Shown piece by piece: positions 34,668 through 43,710 of a stretch of 64,000 nucleotides of DNA. Position numbers and translations under genes: made by a program. Source of the stretch: Nitrospinaceae bacterium (GTDB lineage Bacteria; Nitrospinota; Nitrospinia; Nitrospinales; VA-1); contig JAJDAY010000017.1 in NCBI GenBank assembly GCA_029261655.1, positions 62,001 to 126,000 of the forward strand, in the 5' to 3' direction. The stretch's first letter is position 1, and every line of letters begins with the position of its first letter. The notes below the pieces were generated by a model. The model searched no databases. It worked only from the letters and a program-made list of their open reading frames with translations, and was not told the origin of the DNA.

Positions 34668-35081
34668 TCAGGAACCCTTGAAGGATTTCCTGATTAGTCG
34701 CTGGAGTTTTGCGGGGTCGGCTGTTTGGCACTCCCAGATAACAACTGTTCTCCAACCAAAAGAAGAAAGTTCCCTGAGATTTCGCTTATCCCGTTCAACA
34801 TTACCTTGGAATTTTTTTTTCCAGAACTCTTTTCGGCTCTTGGGATTGTAGGCATACTTACAGTTCCTGTGCCTATGCCAAAAACATCCATGAACAAGAA
34901 CTGCGGTCCTGTACCTCGGGAGAACAATATCAGGTCGGCCAGGAAGATCTTTGCGGTGAAGCCTGAACCGGAAACCCATTCGGTGCAGCTGAGAACGAAC
35001 GATTATTTCCGGTCCGGTATTCTTCCCTTTAATACGGGACATATTCCAGCTTCTTCGTGAGGGAGAAATCCGGTCAGCCAT
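34668..35081 (-). CDS. vsr: Very-short-patch repair endonuclease
   Basis: A 137-residue Vsr with diagnostic motifs MSRIKGKNTGPE, LPGRPDIVLP (catalytic Asp) and VLVHGCFWHRH (His and zinc-site Cys), then W/R-rich NPKSRKEFWKKKF. In Dcm-type systems it nicks T:G mismatches made by deamination of methylated C. The ATG chosen is 8 bases after the methyltransferase stop; a TTG overlapping that stop is an alternative. Partner of the C5 methyltransferase directly upstream. Confidence 0.93.
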   Translation of the reverse strand: MADRISPSRRSWNMSRIKGKNTGPEIIVRSQLHRMGFRFRLHRKDLPGRPDIVLPRYRTAVLVHGCFWHRHRNCKYAYNPKSRKEFWKKKFQGNVERDKRNLRELSSFGWRTVVIWECQTADPAKLQRLIRKSFKGS

Positions 35082-35086
35082 TTTTA

Positions 35087-36658
35087 TCAAACCAACCCAT
35101 TTTTGATTAAAACCTCATGCACGATTTTTGCGATCTGTTTTGCAAGAAGAGGTGGGACGGCATTTCCCACCTGAATATATTGAGATGTTCTAGGGCCGCA
35201 GAAGAAATAATTGTCAGGAAATGTTTGAAGTCGGGCAGCTTCTCTCACCGTAAGGCTTCTGCACTGCGCAGGATCGGGATGAATGTAATAATGGCCATCT
35301 TTTGAAATATGACTCGTGATTGTATAAGAGGGCGAGTCAGCAAGTTGTACTCGAAAACGGTCTTCGAAAAGCTTATCAGAAAGAGCTTGGCCAACATTGC
35401 TGTGCTTCGGAAGAAGATCTTTGGGAAATTCAATAAGCTTGGGAGATCTTCCATGTGCTTTCGCAAAACAGGCGGAAAATAGATATCGCCAAAGATCGCT
35501 CCCCATATGCCCTCTTGTTTGGTGATTACAAATGCCTTGTATTCTTGAATCTAAGAACCAGGAGGGGGGCTTTGACCCGTTTCCTGCATTTTTAATAAAT
35601 TCGCTTCCCCTGTCATTTCTAGGAACACTCAAATCTTTTAGAGTATTATTTACCTCCAAGTAAACTTTATGATCCTGGTTATGTAGAGCTTTGAACCAGC
35701 GTTTTTCTTCCGCTTCCTTAAGTGTATTTTTCCAAGCGTCTTTGGAATCATTTCCAATTGAAAGGCCGCTTCTTAGCTTAGGAAGATTTTTTAAAGCTTC
35801 CGAAAGAGGCATGGTTTTTTTTGACTCTTCCAAGTTACCGGGAGGAACAATGAGATCTTCTCTTACCCCCACAAGGATTATCCGGTGCCGCGCTTGGGGT
35901 ATGCCGAAGTTTTCACATTTGATAATAAAATCATTTGGTTTGTAATCCCCATCGCCAAACAAATGGGTCTGGTCGGCTGTTGTTTTAACCAAGGGGAAAA
36001 TCATGTACTTGGCATGATTTCGCACTTTATGGGTTTTACCATTAAGTCTTTTCATCGAAATAGCAGGGTCTCTAAGGTCTGAACGTATCTGGTCAAAAAT
36101 GCGATTTTTCCCCAGCTTTGAGGACAGAAGGCCCTTGACATTCTCCATTATGAAAACAGGAGGAGTATGCACTGCAAGTATTCTCAAATATTCCCGATAA
36201 AGAAAGACATTTGGATCTTTGGGGTCGATACCTCCTTTACGTGAACGACCTACAATAGAAAAAGCTTGGCAGGGAGGGCCACCCGCAAGAACCCACGTTT
36301 TTTTTCCCTTAAGAGCATTCCTGATTCGTTCATCAACTTCATCCGGCGCAGTTTCCCCAAGAGTGGCTCGCCAAGCCTCTCTCTTTGCTTTTTCAGCTTC
36401 CACCGGATATTTTGAAAACAGTTCAGACCGGGTTGCTTTATTTCTCAGGTGCTGGTAATAAGCTTCAGGGACTCTGCGCCCCTCAAACTGTCTGTAAAAA
36501 CTTCTTAGTTCGAGAGTTTCATGGGCTAATCGATCTTTTTCTATTGAAAGAGCGATTTTGAAAATGGGGTCAGACTTACCGTAGGCACTGAAACCTTCCC
36601 CAAGTCCTCCCGGGCCGGCAAAAAGATCGATAATTGGGATGCGAATTTTTGAAGACAC
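35087..36658 (-). CDS. DNA (cytosine-5) methyltransferase of E1
   Basis: A 523-residue C5 methyltransferase: motif I DLFAGPGGLGEGF, motif IV GGPPCQAFSIVGR with nucleophile C130, motif VI IMENVKG, motif VIII QARHRIILVG and motif X QVGNAVPPLLAKQIA. The region between motifs VIII and IX is long, as expected for a target-recognition domain. The start is a GTG (36658). It would mark host DNA, with Vsr repairing its mutagenic by-product. The nuclease counterpart is presumably supplied by the GHKL/PD-ExK genes downstream. Confidence 0.93.
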   Translation of the reverse strand: MSSKIRIPIIDLFAGPGGLGEGFSAYGKSDPIFKIALSIEKDRLAHETLELRSFYRQFEGRRVPEAYYQHLRNKATRSELFSKYPVEAEKAKREAWRATLGETAPDEVDERIRNALKGKKTWVLAGGPPCQAFSIVGRSRKGGIDPKDPNVFLYREYLRILAVHTPPVFIMENVKGLLSSKLGKNRIFDQIRSDLRDPAISMKRLNGKTHKVRNHAKYMIFPLVKTTADQTHLFGDGDYKPNDFIIKCENFGIPQARHRIILVGVREDLIVPPGNLEESKKTMPLSEALKNLPKLRSGLSIGNDSKDAWKNTLKEAEEKRWFKALHNQDHKVYLEVNNTLKDLSVPRNDRGSEFIKNAGNGSKPPSWFLDSRIQGICNHQTRGHMGSDLWRYLFSACFAKAHGRSPKLIEFPKDLLPKHSNVGQALSDKLFEDRFRVQLADSPSYTITSHISKDGHYYIHPDPAQCRSLTVREAARLQTFPDNYFFCGPRTSQYIQVGNAVPPLLAKQIAKIVHEVLIKNGLV

Positions 36659-36904
36659 TGAAACAATTACCTCTGAATTAAGAGACCTTAATTAACCAGT
36701 CTCAATTTATTAAATATTAAACATTTTACTAGCCTGGAGTAAAAAAATTCGGGAGGTTTGGCTTGACACGATAGTATTTTCCCAATCCAATAAATGTTTG
36801 CGTGAGCGTCCCGTTGACCTTAAAGCAGAAACCAATGACTCAGGACCAATACGTTATCAGATGAAAAATGAATATTCTAGAGTTGGTTGAAAAACTGGGG
36901 AACA

Positions 36905-37975
36905 TCAATACCCAAACATCTTCCTATTCATCTTCTCTAAGACAGTTGCCTTATGGTCCTCCGAAAAATGGCTGTATCTCTTCACCATCTGCAAAGTCTT
37001 GTGACCTAGAATTTCTGCTATCTCTAACAGTGATGCTCCATTCATGGCCAAGTAAGATGCAGTTGAGTGACGAAGATCATGAAACCTGAAGTTACTTATA
37101 CCAACTTTTTTTATTGCTGTTTCCCAAGCTGTTCGTATGCTGATTGGTTGATTACTGTTGTGTGGTGAGGGGAAAAGTAGAGAATCTTTGTCAGGCTCCA
37201 GCTTTAGATACAAATTCCTTATCTGCTCATAGGCTTTACCTACTAGGGGAACCACTCTCCTCTCACCATTCTTTGTTCTATCAAGAGTAATTCTCCTGTT
37301 CTGTAGATTGATATTCTCCCATTTCAATCCAAGTATTTCTCCTTTTCGCATACCTGTGGACAAAGCTAAGGTAACAATAGTAAACAAATGAACACTCTCG
37401 CTTAACTTGCAGATAGCTAATAGTCTCTCTCTTTCATTCTCACTTAAAAACCTTGTTCTACCTTGGGCTTCTCTAGGCTTACTTATCTGTAGTACTGGAT
37501 TTACAGGCATCCACTGCCATTCCTTGATGGCGATAGTAAAGGCATGACTTAGTAGAGCTAGATAGCGGTTAACTGTGGCAGATGTTCTATTCCTTCCTGT
37601 TCTATCACTCTGCTCCTGGGTTAACTTGTCTCGTAGCTTGGCGATCAGTGAAGGAGTAAGGTCTTTCAATTTGTATTCTCCCAGTTGATCCTTCCACCAT
37701 TCAAGCTGACCTAGCTGACCCTTGGCTCTACTCTTTGGAAGAACCTCTGACTTATATCTATCCAAGAGGTCACCAAGAGTATTCCTGTCTGATTCTAAAA
37801 ATCTTTCAGGGAAGTATTTGCTCTGTCTAATCTTGGTCTCTGTCTCTTGACCCCAAGTTACCGCATCTGCTCTCTTGAGGAAGGTGGCTGTTCTAGGTTT
37901 GTGGCCTTTAAGTCTGACTAAAGCGCGATAACTGACTTTTCCATTCTTAGAGACTCTTCTTTGAACTGAAGGCAT
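36905..37975 (-). CDS. Tyrosine recombinase (integrase) of E1
   Basis: A 356-residue phage-type integrase. N-terminal arm-binding region (SVQRRVSKNGKVSYRALVRL), SAM-like core-binding domain (GDLLDRYKSEVLPKSRA), catalytic Arg in STGMRKGEILGLKW, Lys in TKNGERRVVPL, HDLRH, GHKTLQMVKRYSHF with the catalytic Tyr. The start at 37975 has AGGAG seven bases upstream; a longer frame would run through the GTACCATGG repeats. It sits 110 bases from the tRNA-Thr 3' half it presumably uses. Confidence 0.93.
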   Translation of the reverse strand: MPSVQRRVSKNGKVSYRALVRLKGHKPRTATFLKRADAVTWGQETETKIRQSKYFPERFLESDRNTLGDLLDRYKSEVLPKSRAKGQLGQLEWWKDQLGEYKLKDLTPSLIAKLRDKLTQEQSDRTGRNRTSATVNRYLALLSHAFTIAIKEWQWMPVNPVLQISKPREAQGRTRFLSENERERLLAICKLSESVHLFTIVTLALSTGMRKGEILGLKWENINLQNRRITLDRTKNGERRVVPLVGKAYEQIRNLYLKLEPDKDSLLFPSPHNSNQPISIRTAWETAIKKVGISNFRFHDLRHSTASYLAMNGASLLEIAEILGHKTLQMVKRYSHFSEDHKATVLEKMNRKMFGY

Positions 37976-37993
37976 GGAATTTCTCCTGTCGGT

Positions 37994-38013
37994 GTACCAT
38001 GGCAGTACCATGG
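37994..38013. repeat. GTACCATGG doublet, candidate right-arm integrase sites
   Basis: GTACCATGG at 37994-38002 and 38005-38013, just upstream of the integrase start and inside the right end of E1. Related to the TGTACCAAGAG doublet at the left end. Confidence 0.5.
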
Positions 38014-38085
38014 AGCTCAAAGTACACTTGGGATACAGGAGAAACTTAGGTGAAACTAAAGGTAAGCTATTGGAAAGATTATTGT

Positions 38086-38136
38086 TTTACTGGAGCCAGC
38101 GGGCGGAATTGAACCGCCGACCTACTGATTACGAAT
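38086..38136 (-). pseudogene. tRNA-Thr 3' half (attachment site B between E1 and E2)
   Basis: 51 bases identical to the 3' half of tRNA-Thr copy C, from TTT before the CCA end to the anticodon loop (TTACGAAT in plus view). Identity stops abruptly at 38136. It is the right end of E1 and the left end of E2. Confidence 0.93.
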
Positions 38137-38215
38137 GTTAAATTGACGATTTTGGGAAGTTTTTGATTTCAGGCTGGTTTCACTTATCTGCTTTAAATTC
38201 AGAGAGTTTTAGACG

Positions 38216-38242
38216 TTCCATAGATTCCACAAATTCCATAAA
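38216..38242. repeat. Three tandem 9-bp repeats near the left end of E2
   Basis: TTCCATAGA, TTCCACAAA and TTCCATAAA follow one another without gaps, then a partial TTC. About 80 bases inside the attachment site; a protein-binding array (excisionase or integrase) is plausible. The doubled TATCATA element follows at 38262-38283. Confidence 0.55.
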
Positions 38243-38339
38243 TTCTGCCTTGGTGGAAAATTTCTATCATAATTTTATCATAGTCAAAATTTTATGAGCT
38301 GCTGATAAACAATCAGTAGAATGATAATTGAAAAAGGGT

Positions 38340-39371
38340 TTAATCCGCGCTTTCTAATTTATACAAGTCCCTACCATCCAAGCTCAAACAATAAACGTAT
38401 GTTTCATTTTCACCCTCAATTTTACTTATTCCATGACAATATGATGGATTATATATAGTTGGCTGGGTGTAATAAACGGGAGAGTGTTTTTTGCAAGCAT
38501 AAATACACATTGCCAGCGAAAATGTTTTGGGCCCATAAGGTGCAAATATGGCCTCCCTTTTCCCAAACCCTGTTTTCTTGCAAATTTGGCGGAAAGTTTC
38601 AGGGACATCTACAAGCCCCACTCTTGTGATTTCATCATTTTTTATTTTTCGGAAATCAGATTGAATTTTCCTAACGAACTCCCAAGTTCGTTGGTAATTC
38701 GATGGACCTGGTGGAAAGGGAAAATAAAATTGAACCGTCGCATTCTCATAATTTTCCTTTAAAAGCCCACCTAACCTGAATGGCAAAAAGCCAACTCCGA
38801 TAAAAGCAATCTCAGGTTCCCCTTCCTCATACCCTTCTGGACCAAATGACGGAAAATGGTTCCAATTGAGGGGATCCCAAGCCAATTCTCCATCGCCATA
38901 ACCATCGGGAACCGTATAAGTAACCAAAAGATTTTTTATAGTATCAGATTTTGATAAAAGCCTTTTTAATATAGGGAAAAAGTATCTTTTTGGGAGAGAA
39001 GAAATATCTAAAATAATATTTTCGGATGAATCTGGAATAAATGAATTAATTTTATTAAGAACATTCTCAAATGGAGACTCCAAAAGGTTGCACAGTAAAA
39101 TATGGTCGTTTGATTTCTTATCAAGTTTTTTTAATTCAGATTTTATTTTATCGCGTAACGTTTTCGATTTTTTTGTTATTTTTGGATGTGGTGGATCAAT
39201 AATTTCTAAAAGCAAATATGTGTCTATAAGATTTTTTTTAAATAGCGACTCCAAAGCCCCCAAACATCTTTGTTCGGGAGCTAAGCATCCAATTAGTTGC
39301 CATTTTTTTTTAGGAAGTTTCTCAAATACCCAAGGGAGAAGACCCCAAGGTCGGAATGGATTATCAAACAT
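38340..39371 (-). CDS. CARF-like Rossmann protein of unknown function (candidate effector or sensor)
   Basis: A 343-residue protein. Two Rossmann-like halves can be traced: WQLIGCLAPEQRCLGALESL, DTYLLLEIIDPPHP, NIILDISSLPKRYFFPILKR, and later PEIAFIGVGFLPFRL with APYGPKTFSLAMCIYACKK, whose GPKxxSLA step resembles the GGTKxxSLA loop of CARF-type nucleotide-sensor domains. No nuclease motif is evident. It is the last of four minus-strand genes, 18 bases after the ORC-like ATPase. Assignment to CARF is an inference from pattern, not proven. Confidence 0.55.
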   Translation of the reverse strand: MFDNPFRPWGLLPWVFEKLPKKKWQLIGCLAPEQRCLGALESLFKKNLIDTYLLLEIIDPPHPKITKKSKTLRDKIKSELKKLDKKSNDHILLCNLLESPFENVLNKINSFIPDSSENIILDISSLPKRYFFPILKRLLSKSDTIKNLLVTYTVPDGYGDGELAWDPLNWNHFPSFGPEGYEEGEPEIAFIGVGFLPFRLGGLLKENYENATVQFYFPFPPGPSNYQRTWEFVRKIQSDFRKIKNDEITRVGLVDVPETFRQICKKTGFGKREAIFAPYGPKTFSLAMCIYACKKHSPVYYTQPTIYNPSYCHGISKIEGENETYVYCLSLDGRDLYKLESAD

Positions 39372-39389
39372 ATTTTATTTCGATAATTG

Positions 39390-41369
39390 TCAGAAGAGCT
39401 CTAATTGATCTTTGCTCATTTTTTTAATTCTTTTTTTCTCACCGAGCCATTCATAAATTTGAGGCAGTCTTACATAAAGTGGTTCCTTTGTATGTACATA
39501 AGGAATATTAAAATAAGGAGAAAAAATTTGATTCATGTACCATTTCCACCTCCTCTCCCCCTTCCTCTTGGATGTGTGTTTCAATCCAATTAAATCTCCA
39601 AAGTTTTCGCTTTCGTTGAGAAAGCTTTTTATCTCATCATCTGAATTCAAATCCTTTAAATTCAATGAAAAACCATTGCCACCAGGGTAGGACATTTTTA
39701 TATCTTCAGTCATAGATTTATTAAAAAAAGAACCAAGATGTCCAATAAATTCTTTTCTTTTTTTCCCGCCTGGCCTTTCTGATATCTTTTCATACCAAAA
39801 AGTACTGGCCTCGCGAATTCCTATAGATTGAATTTCTCCATTAATATTTTGAGGTATTTTTGGATTAAATTTTTTCTTCCTAGTATCTCTAATCCAAACA
39901 TCCCAAATATGCTGACAGATGCTTAAAAAGATTAGAATATTTCCTCCACTAAGATAAATTATGTCGTCTTTTCCTCGCCAAATTAATCTCTGCCTATTTT
40001 TTGATGCAATTTGCATTAAGGCTTGCTCAATTCGTTCCTTTTTCCACCACTTCTTCTCTTTTTTTTCCCAAGGAAAATCATTTAATGAATTGGGGTTCTT
40101 GGGATCGACACCCTTTTGCCTCAGCCAAGCCTCACCTAGCTTTGCGGACAAAAGATTGTCATTTGCAAGTGTGGAAAAAGTTTTTTTCCACATTTCTGGC
40201 CAGTCTTTTTCCCAACCAATTATATTTTCCATGGAAGGATGAGTAATATACTCGGCTGCCCTTTCCTCCGGTGAAAGCTTTTTCCCAAATACGTATTCTA
40301 AAATATTTTCTCCTGTACTACCCTCATAATTGAACATTTTCAACCTGCGAGAAAATACATCCCCAACCAAATCCGGGTAAACCCACCCTTTTTTGCTTTC
40401 CTTTTGGCGTAAGGTCTCATCAAGGTCTATTATTTTAAAATCTCTTTCTTTTTCAAGGATATTAGAAGAGTTAATTATTTGAGGAGCTTCAGGCCAAGCA
40501 TATTTTCGTGTGCCTATCCTATAGGAAACTGCGGATTCTCTGCTTCCAAGTAGTTTATGTATTAACTGCCTATACTGAGGCGTAAAGTTTGTATATAGTT
40601 TTTCCAAATAAAAAAGTTCTTCATATTGATCAATTCTTATATATATTTGAGTTTCAGGGTTTAATACTCCACATTCTTTTAATTTGTTGGCTACAGTTGA
40701 AATTGGTTCGCCAATTTTTGTTTTGGTAACCTTTATTTCATTTGGAATGGAATTTATATTGTAATTAAAGAAGGAACGATATTTCTTAATTCTTTCCAAA
40801 ATTTTCTGGACAATATCGGGGTAGCTTTTTACATTTTTTAAATAACCTTCCCAGCATCCCTCGTTACAAATTTTTTTAGCAAATTTATTATATGAATTAA
40901 TATCTAATGAAACACCTATCTCATCTGCAATTTCTTTGTCTTGTGTTTTAAAAATGACATCGAGAGAATTCAACAAATCTGCAACTATGTAATAATTAAA
41001 AAAATCTCCCAAATATATTGGGCTAGGATTTATTTCATCATCAATTGAATCATCAGTTATTGATCTTTCCCCAAAATCTGTGGCTCCTGATGTGGTCAAG
41101 TTGATTCCAGCTCCAATGAATTTCCGACATTGTTCTGGAATAGGAAACTCCTCACCAGAATATTTATATGCAATAAAAATATCTGGTTTCAAAAGGTTCA
41201 TCAGCATACTTTTGCCAGAACCCTGCAAGCCTCTTAGAACAACATTTCCAGGTTGAAAAATTGGTAACGAATCGTTAACCAGGGTAGGACTAAATAATTT
41301 TACGAAAGGATCTCCGCCGATCGATTCAGTAACATAAAGCTCATTAAAGGGATTTATTTTTTTTTCCAC
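39390..41369 (-). CDS. ORC/CDC6-like P-loop ATPase of a conflict cluster
   Basis: A 659-residue protein if it starts at GTG 41369, one base after the stop of the PRTase-like gene. A longer frame would overlap that gene by 100 bases. Walker A is GLQGSGKS (residues 47-54); a candidate arginine/Walker B strand is IYIRIDQYEELF. A C-terminal helical domain follows, with NILIFLSICQHIWDVW and SIGIREASTFWYEKI, reminiscent of the ORC-CDC6-like STAND ATPases found with PRTase-type effectors. It probably works as a nucleotide-driven sensor or switch. Confidence 0.72.
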   Translation of the reverse strand: MEKKINPFNELYVTESIGGDPFVKLFSPTLVNDSLPIFQPGNVVLRGLQGSGKSMLMNLLKPDIFIAYKYSGEEFPIPEQCRKFIGAGINLTTSGATDFGERSITDDSIDDEINPSPIYLGDFFNYYIVADLLNSLDVIFKTQDKEIADEIGVSLDINSYNKFAKKICNEGCWEGYLKNVKSYPDIVQKILERIKKYRSFFNYNINSIPNEIKVTKTKIGEPISTVANKLKECGVLNPETQIYIRIDQYEELFYLEKLYTNFTPQYRQLIHKLLGSRESAVSYRIGTRKYAWPEAPQIINSSNILEKERDFKIIDLDETLRQKESKKGWVYPDLVGDVFSRRLKMFNYEGSTGENILEYVFGKKLSPEERAAEYITHPSMENIIGWEKDWPEMWKKTFSTLANDNLLSAKLGEAWLRQKGVDPKNPNSLNDFPWEKKEKKWWKKERIEQALMQIASKNRQRLIWRGKDDIIYLSGGNILIFLSICQHIWDVWIRDTRKKKFNPKIPQNINGEIQSIGIREASTFWYEKISERPGGKKRKEFIGHLGSFFNKSMTEDIKMSYPGGNGFSLNLKDLNSDDEIKSFLNESENFGDLIGLKHTSKRKGERRWKWYMNQIFSPYFNIPYVHTKEPLYVRLPQIYEWLGEKKRIKKMSKDQLELF

Positions 41370-41370
41370 A

Positions 41371-42366
41371 TTAAACCCTTGTATGCCTGGGAAATAATGG
41401 TTTCCAGGAATCCGAAATCCAATGAAACAGGGGAAGAGTGTTGGCAGGCGTATTAGTACACATAATAACAAGACCCCCGGTTTGTTGAAAACCTAAAGGA
41501 TGATATGGCTTTTTACCCATAGGGACACCATTTGTAGTTTTCAAATAGTATCTGTGGGCCAAGACAGAGAGATTAAATAAATCTTTTGATCTGTTCTCAT
41601 GCTTAAGTTCCGGGACAAAGTCTTCTGGCTTTAACTCTAAGATAGGGTAAATAGTTAAATTTTTATTTTTGGTCGCGATCTCTTTTGCCTCTTCTAATCC
41701 TGTAGGGCAAATCACCAAGGGAACAAAAAGAATAGAAATTTCAGGCAATGTTTTCACAAATTTCTTCACCGTATCCAAACTTTGTACTCCAGAACCAACA
41801 AAATCTTCTAACAAAACTATTCGTTTTATTTTATTTTTCAAAAATTCCTTCTTCACCTTTTCGGGATTTCCAAATTTTACCAAGGACCTCAAATCAGGCC
41901 TCCAATCCTGGCTGCCCGGAATGTTATTAAGATGAAAAAACATATTTATTCGCAAACTATCTGTTACAGGTAAAAACCAAGTATTTTCAATAGCCTTCCT
42001 CAGCAAAGAATACGCTTCAGGGTTGTTGAGTAATAAACCGGTTTCTTCTACCATCCATTTTGCGATAGGGCCATTGTATGCTAATCGATATAGGTCAATA
42101 AACTCTTTCTCTCCAATAAAAAAAATGTTTGGAAGGCTCGTGAACAAAGTTTTTTGATCTTTATCAACAGCAATATTTTTCAACCACTCTTCTAACCGGT
42201 CGCGAAATTCGGGATACTCCCATTTAGTGGGTTCATAAGAATAAAAAAGCTTTTCCTCTAAAAAAAGAATTATTCTATTTATTTCTGAATAATGTTCGTT
42301 TTTATCTTTATTGTTCCAAGCTTTTTTGTCCCAGGCTTGAACTCTATTTTCTATGAAATCTTCCAT
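41371..42366 (-). CDS. Phosphoribosyltransferase-like conflict protein (PRTase-CE type)
   Basis: A 331-residue protein. The PRPP-loop signature of type I phosphoribosyltransferases appears as RIVLLEDFVGSGVQSLDTVKKF, with the acidic pair ED and the flexible GSG. The C-terminal block GGLVIMCTNTPANTLPLFHW, then KPLFPR, matches what I recall of PRTase-CE proteins, a family predicted in prokaryotic conflict systems. It could modify a nucleotide or nucleic acid using PRPP. It is encoded between the methyltransferase (6 bases apart) and the ORC-like ATPase. Confidence 0.72.
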   Translation of the reverse strand: MEDFIENRVQAWDKKAWNNKDKNEHYSEINRIILFLEEKLFYSYEPTKWEYPEFRDRLEEWLKNIAVDKDQKTLFTSLPNIFFIGEKEFIDLYRLAYNGPIAKWMVEETGLLLNNPEAYSLLRKAIENTWFLPVTDSLRINMFFHLNNIPGSQDWRPDLRSLVKFGNPEKVKKEFLKNKIKRIVLLEDFVGSGVQSLDTVKKFVKTLPEISILFVPLVICPTGLEEAKEIATKNKNLTIYPILELKPEDFVPELKHENRSKDLFNLSVLAHRYYLKTTNGVPMGKKPYHPLGFQQTGGLVIMCTNTPANTLPLFHWISDSWKPLFPRHTRV

Positions 42367-42371
42367 TGCTG

Positions 42372-43562
42372 CTATTCACCCGCCTCTAAATGTCCTTTTG
42401 TTAATTTCGCCAAACTTTTAGCCATTGGTGGAGGAACAGCATTACCAATCATTTTAAACTGCTGTGTTTCTGTACCATTAAAAACAAATGAATCTGGGAA
42501 ACCTTGTATTCGTGATGCCTCACGAACCGTAAAACCTCTGTGCTCCTCCGGGTGTAAATAATATTTTGGGTTTCCAAACCTCGTGTCTACCGTATTAGAT
42601 GGCTCATCCCAAGCCATTCGCCTGAACTTCCCATTGAATGTATTTTTCAGATCATAATGCCCCTTAAAACATCTCAAATACCCTTTTTTTTCCAAAGACA
42701 TTATAATTTTCTTACCAAATTTTTTAAATATTAGGTCAATTGGAATTGGGTCGGCATCTCCAAAATCTCTTACTCTTCTTTGTCGGCGAATGAGAAGTAT
42801 TTCTTCCAAGACCATTCTTTCCTTAATAGTCGTAATACCAAAAACTTCGGGAATTTCCCAGGTATGTACTGCCCTCGGCCCAGATCTTACATTACTTAAT
42901 TTTTGACCTGGTTTGATTTTCTTACAAATTAAATATTGCTCGCTACCTTTAGGTATTTTTTGAGGATTGTGATTTGTAAGGCCGTTTAGATTTTGAATTA
43001 CGTTTCTTAGGACTTTTTTTTTGGATGATCTTACTTCTGTATCAAAGTTACTCTTATTTTTCCAAGCTAATAGGAACATCCTGACTCTGGTTTGAGCAAT
43101 TCCCATTTCAGTTCCCTTACAACGCATTTCTGTAGTTTGGTATCCACCTTCTTTAAGCATGTCTTGCAAACAATCCCAATATTTTTTATGTGCTCCAGAC
43201 ATTACCCCAGGAACGTTTTCGGAAATAAAAACCTTTGGTTTAATTTTCAAGGCAATACGACCTGATAACAGCAATAGCTCATTTCTCGGGTCATCTATAT
43301 TCCTTTTCCCCAAGGTTGAGAATCCTTGACAAGGGGACCCCGCCAACAAAACATCAATTTTTTTACGACCAAATAGAATCTCGGTTGATTGAGTTAGGTC
43401 ACATTTAAAGACTGGGGATTTAATGTTCCTATGATGTGTTTCAAGAACAACGGGATCAATATCGTATGCACCAGCGCACCGAAACCCTTCCTTCACAAAA
43501 CCAAGGTCAAACCCACCACACCCTGAGAATAAGCTTAAAAACTGAAGTTCTTTACTCGCCAT
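42372..43562 (-). CDS. DNA (cytosine-5) methyltransferase of E2
   Basis: A 396-residue C5 methyltransferase: SLFSGCGGFDLGF (motif I), AGSPCQGFSTLGKRNIDDPR (motif IV, nucleophile C78), ISENVPGV (motif VI), AQTRVRMFLLAW (motif VIII), and MIGNAVPPPMAKSLAKL (motif X). It heads the four-gene operon, so methylation probably provides self/non-self discrimination for the PRTase-ORC-CARF-like module. It is clearly different from the E1 enzyme in length and target-recognition region. No Vsr accompanies it. Confidence 0.93.
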   Translation of the reverse strand: MASKELQFLSLFSGCGGFDLGFVKEGFRCAGAYDIDPVVLETHHRNIKSPVFKCDLTQSTEILFGRKKIDVLLAGSPCQGFSTLGKRNIDDPRNELLLLSGRIALKIKPKVFISENVPGVMSGAHKKYWDCLQDMLKEGGYQTTEMRCKGTEMGIAQTRVRMFLLAWKNKSNFDTEVRSSKKKVLRNVIQNLNGLTNHNPQKIPKGSEQYLICKKIKPGQKLSNVRSGPRAVHTWEIPEVFGITTIKERMVLEEILLIRRQRRVRDFGDADPIPIDLIFKKFGKKIIMSLEKKGYLRCFKGHYDLKNTFNGKFRRMAWDEPSNTVDTRFGNPKYYLHPEEHRGFTVREASRIQGFPDSFVFNGTETQQFKMIGNAVPPPMAKSLAKLTKGHLEAGE

Positions 43563-43710
43563 TCTTTCTCATATTTTTTATAGTTTTTCATTAAATGGTT
43601 GAATATATTCCACAGGAAACTCATTCATTTTCGAATTAAGAAAAACTCTTAGAGAAGGCATTATTCTAGATGCTGTAAAAATAATCTGGTTTCATAGAAA
43701 TAAGCAAAAA

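Noticed and set aside
41370-41471. Upstream extension of the ORC-like ATPase to an ATG-type start inside the PRTase-like gene
   Set aside because: It would overlap the preceding gene by 100 bases; a GTG directly after that gene's stop fits an operon better.
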